Part shown: positions 7,579 to 14,565 of the stretch, piece after piece
Position numbering within the stretch: position 1 is the first letter of the stretch
Layout of the letters: every line of letters begins with the position of its first letter
NCBI GenBank assembly: GCA_947374445.1
Contig: CANCBY010000018.1
Span: forward strand, 1 to 22,228
Direction of reading: 5' to 3'
DNA: 22,228 nucleotides
Source: Pseudobdellovibrionaceae bacterium
GTDB lineage: Bacteria; Bdellovibrionota; Bdellovibrionia; Bdellovibrionales; Bdellovibrionaceae
Notes under the pieces: generated by a model
Seen by the model: the letters and a program-made list of their open reading frames with translations, nothing else
Told to the model about the DNA's origin: nothing
Database searches by the model: none
Translations under genes and position numbers: made by a program

Positions 7579-7618
7579 CTCTTCACGTGGTAAGCTCACT
7601 GCCAATTAAGCAATGAAC

Positions 7619-7987
7619 TTACATGCCGTTGATCCAAGTCCTAATTTTTATAAGATCATCTGAGGTCAGAGCTCCTGAAGGCGGCATATTTCCGGTAGTG
7701 CCGGAGTCGTTGCCTTTGAGCTTTTGGTAAAGTCTTGAACTGACAGCTGAGTCAGGAATAACCAGTGCCTGAGCAGAAAAATCTGACTCAGCATATGTGG
7801 CCCAATCATGACACTGAAAACAGTTCTGTGACAGCACAGCCTTAGCTGCAGTAAAATTTGAAGTAGTCACTGTGCTGCTACCATAAAGCGTCTTGTCGTT
7901 GGAAGAAGAGGTGTTCACCTTTCCACAAGACGATAAAAACACTATAGAAACAAAAACAATTGAATAGGTCAGCACGGATTTGTTCAT
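7619..7987 (-). CDS. Small mono-haem lipoprotein cytochrome c
   Basis: A 122-aa protein. The lipoprotein signal ends 'VFLSSC' (lipobox LSSC, C21). A Ser/Thr-rich spacer follows, then one planctomycete-type cytochrome domain with C56-F-Q-C59-H60, 'NMPPSGALTSDDL' (candidate Met ligand) and the closing 'KIRTWINGM'. It is a single-domain relative of the domains repeated in the neighbouring genes. The start is fixed by AAGGAG at 7995-7990 and an in-frame TAA just upstream. That Shine-Dalgarno sequence lies only two bases from the ATG. A second, stronger purine block (GGAGGAGG, 8012-8005) lies 17 bases upstream, which is odd. It is divergent from the FG-GAP gene, so the two may share a control region. 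Confidence 0.8.
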   Translation of the reverse strand: MNKSVLTYSIVFVSIVFLSSCGKVNTSSSNDKTLYGSSTVTTSNFTAAKAVLSQNCFQCHDWATYAESDFSAQALVIPDSAVSSRLYQKLKGNDSGTTGNMPPSGALTSDDLIKIRTWINGM

Positions 7988-8206
7988 GACTCCTTAACGG
8001 TATTCCTCCTCCAAAAAATAAGCAATCACTGTCTAAAAGTTCTAGCCTGTCGTTCGAATGATCATTTTTTTTGATCACTATTTCTGCATGTCTCATCTTG
8101 ATAAAGTATTACTGCCTCAAAATAAGAAGCCTCACTCAAAGTTTAAGAAACATCCGCTTTTTCACGATAACCTAGCTGTAAGTTTAGAACCGTATTTCAT
8201 TTCTTT
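7988..8206. promoter_or_regulatory. Divergent intergenic region with TGATCA repeats and a weak promoter candidate
   Basis: This spacer separates two divergent envelope genes. It holds AATGATCATT (8057-8066, palindromic) and a second TGATCA at 8072-8077, separated by a T-run. It also holds a candidate plus-strand promoter, TTGATA (8098-8103) with AATAAG (8121-8126) at 17-bp spacing. Together they could be an operator and promoter for the large cluster. The promoter match is weak, and no minus-strand promoter could be picked out. An upstream ATG at 8058 opens the frame but has no ribosome site or signal peptide. Confidence 0.25.
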
Positions 8207-8211
8207 GGGGG
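8207..8211 (+). promoter_or_regulatory. GGGGG ribosome site for the FG-GAP lipoprotein
   Basis: The element CTTTGGGGGAATGG places GGGGG five bases before the ATG at 8217 and decides that start over the upstream ATG at 8058. The same T-rich GGGGG element recurs before three more genes of this cluster. Confidence 0.6.
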
Positions 8212-8216
8212 AATGG

Positions 8217-10145
8217 ATGAAGCTTCGCATGAATTTGCGTCAAATTTCAGTTATCACAGCAATGCTTTTGCTTGTGATCTCATTCCAGAATTGCGGAAAA
8301 TTTTCGCAAACTCCCGTATCTACTGACTCTTCATCAACATCTTCAGGGTCAGGCTCATCAACGAGTGGAAGTGGTACCAATGGTGGCACAACTGCAACCA
8401 GCCCTAGCTCACCAACGTCACCAACCAACACACTGACGGCAACTGAAAAAACAAATCGCTGTTACGCAGGACTGAGTGCTTCTGGTCCAGTATTAAAATC
8501 ACTTTCAGCAACTAGTCTTGAAGTCGGGTCTGGCCTCGGCATTACTAATTCAGGCGACGTCAATTCGGCGCAAACAACTGCCTCCATTGATTTAAAAGTA
8601 AGCGATCCTGTTCCCTTTGCAGATACAACTTTGGCTTGTGAAAGTTTAATTTCGGCTTCGCTGAAGTGCACTGTTGATACTGTAATTCTCAATAAAGCCA
8701 TTGATTTTAATGGCGTCGATGTATCTTCGCAAGTAACTTTAGACAAAGATAAGATGGCATTGATTGAAAAGGCCATCGACCTGCAACAATGCCGAGTGCA
8801 GCTAGATTCTTCAAAGGCTACCTGGGCTAATCCTTCAAACGCGAGTGTTAAAACCAACGTTATCAAATCACAGTCTGGAATGGCCAATAGCTACCGATGT
8901 GTTGATGCTACTTTCAATTTAAAAATTGCGGCTCACATCGAACGCAATGACAACAAAGTGGGATATGACTCTAACAAAATCAATGTCACCATGCGAATCC
9001 GCAACAACTGCGCACCTGAGACTTCCATCAAGCCCGGCTATGACCTGCCAACTTTATCTTACTATGGTGGAAGCGTTGCGATTGATGGAAACTGGGCCGT
9101 CGTTGTAGCCACTCAAGAGAATGATCCTTCCGGTGCGCCAATCGAAATCGGAGCGGCCTACATGTATAACTACGATGGCACACGTTGGGTGTTCAAACAA
9201 AGAATCCAATCAGCTGGCGCGGGAGCCAAAGACACTATTTCGGCCGTGGCACTCAAAGGCAGCTCGTTGGTTTTAGGAAGCGCCTACAACTCAGGAATGG
9301 GATCGATCACTCTTTATCAATTGAGCGGCAGCACTTGGCAACAAATCGGACCCGCAGTCGGACCTTCAGACGCGCAAGCGGGACAAACTTTTGGAGCATC
9401 ACTTGCCCTGGATGGCAGCACACTTGCTGTTGGCTCTCCATTGTATAGTGGCAACAGCGGTGCATTAAATATGTCGGGGGCCGTCAGCATTTACGATGTT
9501 TCGTCGAGTGGCTTGAGCTTCAAGCAATTACTCACTGCAGGTGACTCGGTCGCAAATCGCGGATTTGGAACAAGCGTGGCCCTCAGCGGAAATAATCTGA
9601 TCGTTGGTGCTCCTCAGGCTAAAGGCAAAGAATCATCAGGCATCGGCGATGTATTTATTTTTCAAAAAACAACTTCATGGAACTTGCTAAAAACCATGAG
9701 CAATACGGGCCTCGACAAAGGTTCACGCTTTGGAGCAAGTGTCGACATCAGTGGACTTTCGGTGCTCATCGGAATCCCAGGCAAGAGCTCAGCAACTACA
9801 TTTAACATTGGCCAGGTTCAATATTTTTCAGATTTTAACTCCGCGGCAAAAACCAATTCTTGGGATGGTAATGGTGCCAATGACTACTATGGCTCGCAGG
9901 TCAAAGTCACAGCCGACAAAGTTTTTATCGGCGCGCCTTATCGCGATACTTCGACGGGACAAATCGAAGTCCGTCCAAAATCTGATTTAACAAAGGTTCA
10001 AGTTATTCGTCCTATCAACTCGGCAGCCAATGATCGTTTTGGAACGACAATGGCAATCAGCGGGTCGAATGTTTTGGTTGGTGCTTACGCAAAGAAGGAT
10101 CCACAAATTTCGTCGGGGGCGGCGTTTTTGTATTTGGTTCCTTGA
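8217..10145 (+). CDS. Lipoprotein with seven-bladed FG-GAP beta-propeller
   Basis: A 642-aa protein. The signal helix 'TAMLLLVISFQNC' ends in C26 with Asn at -1, an atypical lipobox. Residues ~33-75 are Ser/Gly/Thr/Pro low complexity. Residues ~80-275 form an unrecognised domain with several Cys. From ~280 to the end there are seven repeats of about 50 residues of FG-GAP type: 'YYGGSVAIDG', 'DTISAVALKGSSLVLGS', 'FGASLALDGSTLAVGSP', 'FGTSVALSGNNLIVGAP', 'FGASVDISGLSVLIGIP', 'YGSQVKVTADKVFIGAP' and 'FGTTMAISGSNVLVGAY'. Seven copies suit a closed integrin-alpha-like propeller. Such domains bind proteins or carbohydrates at surfaces. It is the first gene of the large plus-strand cluster. Exact ligand and side of the membrane are unknown. 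Confidence 0.85.
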   Translation: MKLRMNLRQISVITAMLLLVISFQNCGKFSQTPVSTDSSSTSSGSGSSTSGSGTNGGTTATSPSSPTSPTNTLTATEKTNRCYAGLSASGPVLKSLSATSLEVGSGLGITNSGDVNSAQTTASIDLKVSDPVPFADTTLACESLISASLKCTVDTVILNKAIDFNGVDVSSQVTLDKDKMALIEKAIDLQQCRVQLDSSKATWANPSNASVKTNVIKSQSGMANSYRCVDATFNLKIAAHIERNDNKVGYDSNKINVTMRIRNNCAPETSIKPGYDLPTLSYYGGSVAIDGNWAVVVATQENDPSGAPIEIGAAYMYNYDGTRWVFKQRIQSAGAGAKDTISAVALKGSSLVLGSAYNSGMGSITLYQLSGSTWQQIGPAVGPSDAQAGQTFGASLALDGSTLAVGSPLYSGNSGALNMSGAVSIYDVSSSGLSFKQLLTAGDSVANRGFGTSVALSGNNLIVGAPQAKGKESSGIGDVFIFQKTTSWNLLKTMSNTGLDKGSRFGASVDISGLSVLIGIPGKSSATTFNIGQVQYFSDFNSAAKTNSWDGNGANDYYGSQVKVTADKVFIGAPYRDTSTGQIEVRPKSDLTKVQVIRPINSAANDRFGTTMAISGSNVLVGAYAKKDPQISSGAAFLYLVP

Positions 10146-10167
10146 TTGCGGCGTTGGAGCTCAGTTT

Positions 10168-10215
10168 GGTTCTATGAGGTTTAGGTTCTATGGGGTTTAG
10201 GTTTTACGGTCTTTA
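10168..10215 (+). repeat. Three tandem 16-nt repeats before the LamG-cytochrome gene
   Basis: GGTTCTATGAGGTTTA (10168-10183), GGTTCTATGGGGTTTA (10184-10199) and GGTTTTACGGTCTTTA (10200-10215) lie head to tail. Units 1 and 2 differ at one base; unit 3 matches unit 2 at 12 of 16. They fill most of the gap between the FG-GAP gene and the ribosome site of the next gene. They may be an operator, an RNA element or replication-slippage debris. Confidence 0.8.
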
Positions 10216-10227
10216 GTGAGAGTATTT

Positions 10228-10232
10228 GGGGG
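10228..10232 (+). promoter_or_regulatory. GGGGG ribosome site for the LamG-cytochrome gene
   Basis: TATTTGGGGGAAAG places GGGGG four bases before the ATG at 10237. It supports that start over the GTG at 10216, which would put the element inside the coding region and spoil the signal peptide. Confidence 0.6.
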
Positions 10233-10236
10233 AAAG

Positions 10237-12426
10237 ATGAAATTCATTTTACCGACAATCGGCGTACTAGGGTCCGTGTTTGTGGCTCAAACGGGACTTG
10301 CTGATATCTCCGATACCGTCAGAAGACGTGATGCTGTAGCTCTTTACGAATTCAAAGATTTTTCAGGGAACACTGTTAAAGACACTTCGGCAGTAGCTCC
10401 AGCATTAGATTTAGCCATTGCACGTCCTAGTGATTTTCTAACGATTGCACCAAGTGGCTTGAGCTTTAACAAAAATAGAAATCAAATCTACTCAACCGTG
10501 CCAGCAACAAAAATTATCAATGCCTGCAAAGCTTCAAACGAAATGACTCTCGAAGTTTGGATCGAAAATGGTCCTTCAGCTGAACTCTACTCGGGCCAAT
10601 ATCCTGCAAAAATACCTCAGCCACAACGAATCTTGAGCTTGAGCAAAGGCATCAACCAATCAAGCTTTACACTCGGTCAATTCTACGATGGCACCGAAAA
10701 AGACCAGTACATGGTGGGCGTTAGAAACAACGGCCAAGGAACGACTCGCGTGGGTGAAGCTGTTCTTTCAAATGCAGTTACAACAAAGCAAAATGAAATC
10801 ATTATTCCTTCATTTGAAACAAATCCTGCTAACAAAACAATGCAAAAGCTTGTTTTTACGCTGTCGAAAGGACAAATCGCAAGTCTGTACGTTACCGACC
10901 GCAAAGGCACCACATATATTTCTCAGACAACTCAAAAAGGCTTTACTTCCACTGACCCAAATAACTATTTTTCTAATTGGGATGCCGATGCTCGTTTGGT
11001 TTTAGGCAATGAATATTTTAGCGATATGAGCAAATTTAATTCCGAGCCTAGCGTTTCTTGCCAGGGTGATAATGCTTCAAAAGCCGGCTGTGAAAGTCCC
11101 AATCGCTACTGGGGCGGCAAACTCTACTTGGTTGCAATTTATTGCCGAGCTCTTGCAAAAGAAGAGATCTTTGGCTCTTCCGCTTACCAGATTGTGCAAA
11201 ATCCAGCTCTCGATATCGATCTATCTTTTCAGATTTCTCCAACTCTGGTTCGTGCACAGAATATCTATCAGCGTTTAACAGGAGTTAAAACTCCGATCGT
11301 CAACCCTGTTCTTAAAGATATGGAAAAACTGCTCCTTCTCAATGACACTATCGGAGCGGCAGCGATCGCAACAAGCCAGGCTTCGTTTTACAATATTACA
11401 GTCAGAGATTTTGCATCTCGTATGTCGAATCGCGATGAGACAATCAACACTCCACTGAATGACTTTACAGCCACTGTCATTGGAGCTGTTCGTGATGAGA
11501 CCAGCGCAAAATCACTTTTGACTGATAACATGGTTTATGTCGGTGACACCAGCAAAGCTTCAGTTCCCTCGGACGATATCAATGATATTTTGAAATCGAA
11601 CAATCACTACCAAGCATTAGACACAGGCCGTTTTGATCTTTCGAAGGTGTTAGTGCGCACGACTCAAAAAGTCTTTGACGGCAAAGGAGCTGTCGAAAAT
11701 CCTACTCCTGCCGGATTGCTCACCACTCGACAATGGGCTTCAGCTCACGCTATTGCAGGAACTCAACGCCGCATGGTTGAGTACACATTCCGAGAATTTT
11801 TATGCACGCCAATTGATCGCGTCGCAGATAATACAGGGCCCGACAATGTGATCGGTCGAGATATCGATCGCTTTCCTGGTGGATCTTATGCCAAGTTCAC
11901 TTCGACTTGCAGAGCATGTCATACCATCATGGATGGCTTTCGTCCGGCATTTTCGCAAATCACGTTCAATAGCAATATGCTCATGAACACGGTAGTTATG
12001 AGTTCTGTCAAAACCCAAGAAGAAGAAGACATGGGCAAAGGTGTTTGGACTTCAGACGAACCTGGCGCTAGTTATGTCATTGGTAAGCTCAACAAAAACA
12101 AAGAGGTTTTTCCATCAGGGCGAGTGACCAGCAGCGACGCTTGGGTCAACAACGCGATCTTCGGATCTAATCTATCGACTTTCGAATGGAAACAAACCTC
12201 TGGCAAAGGTGTTGCTGACTTTGGAAAGCTCATTTCGGAGTCGTCGCAATTTCCGCGATGTATGGCTCAACGAGTTTTCAAGTCTGTTTGTAAAAGAGAT
12301 CCCGCTTCGTCTGAAGACAATTTGATCAAACAAGCTGCGACTGAATTTGCGACCAATCGAAATTTTAACTTAAAATATTTGTTCCAAAAAATTGCAACCA
12401 GTGACGAATGTCTGGGGAGCAACTAA
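10237..12426 (+). CDS. Exported LamG-like plus divergent DUF1588/DUF1585-type cytochrome protein
   Basis: A 729-aa protein with a Sec signal peptide ending near 'AQTGLA'. Residues ~25-330 resemble a LamG/concanavalin-like fold: 'AVALYEFKDFSGNTVKDTS', 'EMTLEVWIENG', 'QRILSLSKG', 'GGKLYLVAIYCRALAKEEI'. The C-terminal half follows the order of the DUF1592/1588/1585 cytochrome-like proteins: 'FASRMSNRDETINTPLNDF', 'PAGLLTTRQWASAHAIAG', 'RRMVEYTFREFLCTPIDRV', then haem motif C558-R-A-C561-H562 in 'STCRACHTIMDGFRPAF', and a Cys-containing tail. In other bacteria such proteins pair with a Tat-exported DUF1552 or DUF1501 partner. Here a DUF1501-like gene lies two genes downstream. Function in the family is poorly known; an envelope redox enzyme is inferred. 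The stop overlaps the next start (TAATG). Confidence 0.75.
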   Translation: MKFILPTIGVLGSVFVAQTGLADISDTVRRRDAVALYEFKDFSGNTVKDTSAVAPALDLAIARPSDFLTIAPSGLSFNKNRNQIYSTVPATKIINACKASNEMTLEVWIENGPSAELYSGQYPAKIPQPQRILSLSKGINQSSFTLGQFYDGTEKDQYMVGVRNNGQGTTRVGEAVLSNAVTTKQNEIIIPSFETNPANKTMQKLVFTLSKGQIASLYVTDRKGTTYISQTTQKGFTSTDPNNYFSNWDADARLVLGNEYFSDMSKFNSEPSVSCQGDNASKAGCESPNRYWGGKLYLVAIYCRALAKEEIFGSSAYQIVQNPALDIDLSFQISPTLVRAQNIYQRLTGVKTPIVNPVLKDMEKLLLLNDTIGAAAIATSQASFYNITVRDFASRMSNRDETINTPLNDFTATVIGAVRDETSAKSLLTDNMVYVGDTSKASVPSDDINDILKSNNHYQALDTGRFDLSKVLVRTTQKVFDGKGAVENPTPAGLLTTRQWASAHAIAGTQRRMVEYTFREFLCTPIDRVADNTGPDNVIGRDIDRFPGGSYAKFTSTCRACHTIMDGFRPAFSQITFNSNMLMNTVVMSSVKTQEEEDMGKGVWTSDEPGASYVIGKLNKNKEVFPSGRVTSSDAWVNNAIFGSNLSTFEWKQTSGKGVADFGKLISESSQFPRCMAQRVFKSVCKRDPASSEDNLIKQAATEFATNRNFNLKYLFQKIATSDECLGSN

Positions 12427-13064
12427 TGTCTACAAAAAATACTCGTCTTTTTATAACTTCGGGAGTTGTATTTTTCATTACGGGTGGATTGGTAACACTC
12501 GGTAATGGTTGCAGCGGAAACTTCAAGGCCGTGGACGTCACAGGGGCTTTGGACTCGGCCAGCAGCGCTGCTTTGACCTCATCGCAAGGTGACTTTCCGA
12601 TTATACCTGGAGCTAAAACAGTATCGGTTGTCTACTCAAAACAAGTTCTAGAACAAATGACTGCCTGTACAGGTGTGCAAAAAGTCAGTGATTCAACTTT
12701 AGCCATGTACGAACAGAAAAAAGGTGCCATCTCCGTGCTGGGATCACCGAATACGATCACTTCACCTATGATGATGGCAATCACCTCGATTGCTGGTGAA
12801 GTTTGTAATGATCTTATCAATCAAGAAAATACGGGAACAAAAAGAATTTTCAAAAATATGAACTTTGTGACCAATGCCTTGCCTGCCACGGCCGACACCA
12901 AAGATGCCATATCACGTATGGCGCTGTCGTGCTGGCAAAGACTCGAAACCGATTCAGAGCGCCAAGCTATTTTGGATCTTGTAGCTACTGCCAGCACGGC
13001 GAAATCTTCAATGCTTTTAGTTTGCACGGCCATGCTTTCAAGTCTTGATTCGATTTTAAATTGA
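12426..13064 (+). CDS. Small exported Ala/Ser/Thr-rich protein, possible lipoprotein
   Basis: A 212-aa protein of unknown family. The N-terminus has a hydrophobic helix and 'GGLVTLGNGCSGNFK'. C29 could be lipidated, but the -3 to -1 residues (GNG) are not a standard lipobox, so simple anchoring or cleavage is also possible. The mature part is mainly helical by composition, with Cys in 'MTACTG', 'GEVCND', 'LSCWQRL' and 'LLVCTAM', which could form two disulfides. No haem motif is present. GGGGAG six bases upstream supports the ATG at 12426, which overlaps the preceding TAA. Sitting between the LamG-cytochrome and the DUF1501-like gene, it may be an accessory subunit linking them; that is inferred from position alone. 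Confidence 0.65.
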   Translation: MSTKNTRLFITSGVVFFITGGLVTLGNGCSGNFKAVDVTGALDSASSAALTSSQGDFPIIPGAKTVSVVYSKQVLEQMTACTGVQKVSDSTLAMYEQKKGAISVLGSPNTITSPMMMAITSIAGEVCNDLINQENTGTKRIFKNMNFVTNALPATADTKDAISRMALSCWQRLETDSERQAILDLVATASTAKSSMLLVCTAMLSSLDSILN

Positions 13065-13070
13065 TTCCTT

Positions 13071-13075
13071 GGGGG
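13071..13075 (+). promoter_or_regulatory. GGGGG ribosome site for the DUF1501-like gene
   Basis: TTCCTTGGGGGAAGTT places GGGGG five bases before the first of three consecutive ATGs (13081, 13084, 13087). It matches the spacing seen before 8217, 10237 and 14566, so 13081 is preferred. Confidence 0.55.
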
Positions 13076-13080
13076 AAGTT

Positions 13081-14502
13081 ATGATGATGAAAAAGAAAAA
13101 GACAGAAACCTTCGAAAGACTGCATAGCAGACCGGTATCTCGTCGTGACTTTCTTTCGACCGGATTGATTTCATTCTCGACAACAATGTTTCTGCCATCA
13201 ATGGTAAATATCTTTGCACGATCGGGAGTCGCTGAGGCCCAAGATTTGGTTTGTAAAGCTGTTGGTGGTGGTTCGAGCTGTGCTTTTGTGGGAATCAAAC
13301 TTTCAGGCGGAGCCGCGATGTCGGCAAACTTTGTGCCTCATGACAGTGGCCTGCAGCCATTAGCTTCGTACACAAAAATGGGATTGGGACTTGGCAGCCG
13401 GTTGGCACTTGATTATGAGTTTTCAAATAAGGCTCCCTTTTATGCCAACTCAGGACTTCTCCGCGGAGTGCGAACGGCGTCACAGAACACAACTCGACTG
13501 GCAACCACTTTTGTAGGTGTTCCAGTGCGCGCGATGGACGACTCTGCCATGAACAAATTCGACATCACGGGCTTAGTCGCAAAATCTGGACTCAACGGAA
13601 AAATTTTACCTAACTTAGGAACTGTTGACTCTTCAACTGGAGTTCGTGCGCTGCCTGCTTATCTCAGCCCACCCGCTCCGCTAATTGCGGCTAGCTACCA
13701 AGATATTGTTGGATCCCTCGGTGTCTCGGGTTCTTTAAGTACACTCAGCACCGATCAAAAAGCCAAACTCTTCACATCCGTGCAAAAAATGTCAGCGGAT
13801 CAGTCCAGCAAAATTCAAGGAATGTCAGGCGGTGCTATGCTGACTCAGCTGATGAGATGTGCGCACATCGATAATACAAATTTGATTGCTAATTCAGGCG
13901 CGCTCAACATTGACCCAATTTCCAATACAGCATTTGCAACCATTTGGGGATTAACTGCTGCAACTAACAAGGCTTCTCAAGATTATGTTTTTGCAACTCT
14001 CGTTTACAACTCGCTTAACGGAAATGCCGGATCAATAAATCTTGAGATGGGTGGTTACGACTATCACAATGGAACAAGAACTTCGGGTGATGGCAAAGAC
14101 AATGACGCTGGAGTTTTAATTGGACGAGTTTTAGAGTCGATGGCTCTCATGGGTAAAAAAGGCTTTATCGTTGTCACCAGCGATGGCTCGGTGACATCCG
14201 GCTCTGAATCACAGGACGCAGGAGCTGCTTGGACCAGCGATCGCGGAGCTAACTGCTCGGCCTATATGATTGGCTATGATCCTGCTGGTGCAAAGGCTGT
14301 TAAGGCCTTTCAACTAGGACAGTTCACAAAAGATCAAGTCGCCGACGATACATTTATAACTGGTGCTAATCCTGAAGCCGCAGGCGGAGGAATTTTTGCC
14401 AACTATTTGGCTTTCAACGGCCAAATAAGTGCGATTGATAATTATTTACCAAGGGTGTTTACACCCACGGATCTAGATACGATCACTATGTTCACGAAGT
14501 AG
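13081..14502 (+). CDS. Tat-exported DUF1501-like protein
   Basis: A 473-aa protein. A twin-arginine signal is clear: S20-R21-R22-D23-F24-L25 after a Lys-rich start, then a hydrophobic stretch and a likely cut after 'GVAEA' near residue 53. The mature part has 'GGSSCAFVGIKLSGGAAMSA' early. The family-like block near residues 325-360, 'GGYDYHNGTRTSGDGK' then 'LIGRVLESMALMGKKGFIVV' and 'TSDGSV', corresponds to the 'GGWDTH ... LDRALAALLxDL ... VVxSEFGR' region of DUF1501. The EFGR-like part is altered here (TSDGS). DUF1501 proteins are alkaline-phosphatase-fold relatives of unknown role, usually partnered with cytochrome-like DUF1549/1553 proteins. Folding in the cytoplasm before Tat export hints at a cofactor or metal. 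Neighbouring genes encode cytochromes. Confidence 0.75.
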   Translation: MMMKKKKTETFERLHSRPVSRRDFLSTGLISFSTTMFLPSMVNIFARSGVAEAQDLVCKAVGGGSSCAFVGIKLSGGAAMSANFVPHDSGLQPLASYTKMGLGLGSRLALDYEFSNKAPFYANSGLLRGVRTASQNTTRLATTFVGVPVRAMDDSAMNKFDITGLVAKSGLNGKILPNLGTVDSSTGVRALPAYLSPPAPLIAASYQDIVGSLGVSGSLSTLSTDQKAKLFTSVQKMSADQSSKIQGMSGGAMLTQLMRCAHIDNTNLIANSGALNIDPISNTAFATIWGLTAATNKASQDYVFATLVYNSLNGNAGSINLEMGGYDYHNGTRTSGDGKDNDAGVLIGRVLESMALMGKKGFIVVTSDGSVTSGSESQDAGAAWTSDRGANCSAYMIGYDPAGAKAVKAFQLGQFTKDQVADDTFITGANPEAAGGGIFANYLAFNGQISAIDNYLPRVFTPTDLDTITMFTK

Positions 14503-14518
14503 TATCTGACTGAGAAAA

Positions 14519-14542
14519 AAGCGTTGAAGGGGTTCAGCGTTT
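14519..14542 (+). terminator. Hairpin between DUF1501-like gene and the next cytochrome gene
   Basis: AAGCGTTGAA (14519-14528) pairs with TTCAGCGTTT (14533-14542), giving ten pairs with two G:U wobbles around a GGGG loop. TTTTTT (14551-14556) follows after a short gap. Since it lies inside an apparent operon, it may be a partial terminator or mRNA stabiliser rather than a true end. The T-run is nine bases from the stem, so strong termination is doubtful. Confidence 0.4.
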
Positions 14543-14556
14543 GAGTAAAGTTTTTT

Positions 14557-14561
14557 GGGGG
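14557..14561 (+). promoter_or_regulatory. GGGGG ribosome site deciding a TTG start
   Basis: GTTTTTTGGGGGCTGA places GGGGG four bases before TTG 14566. No ATG or GTG exists in frame near the signal peptide, so this element is the main evidence for a TTG start. Confidence 0.55.
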
Positions 14562-14565
14562 CTGA

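Noticed and set aside
8058..8216. 53-residue N-terminal extension of the FG-GAP lipoprotein
   Set aside because: The extension would bury the lipoprotein signal and has no ribosome site, while GGGGG lies five bases before the ATG at 8217.
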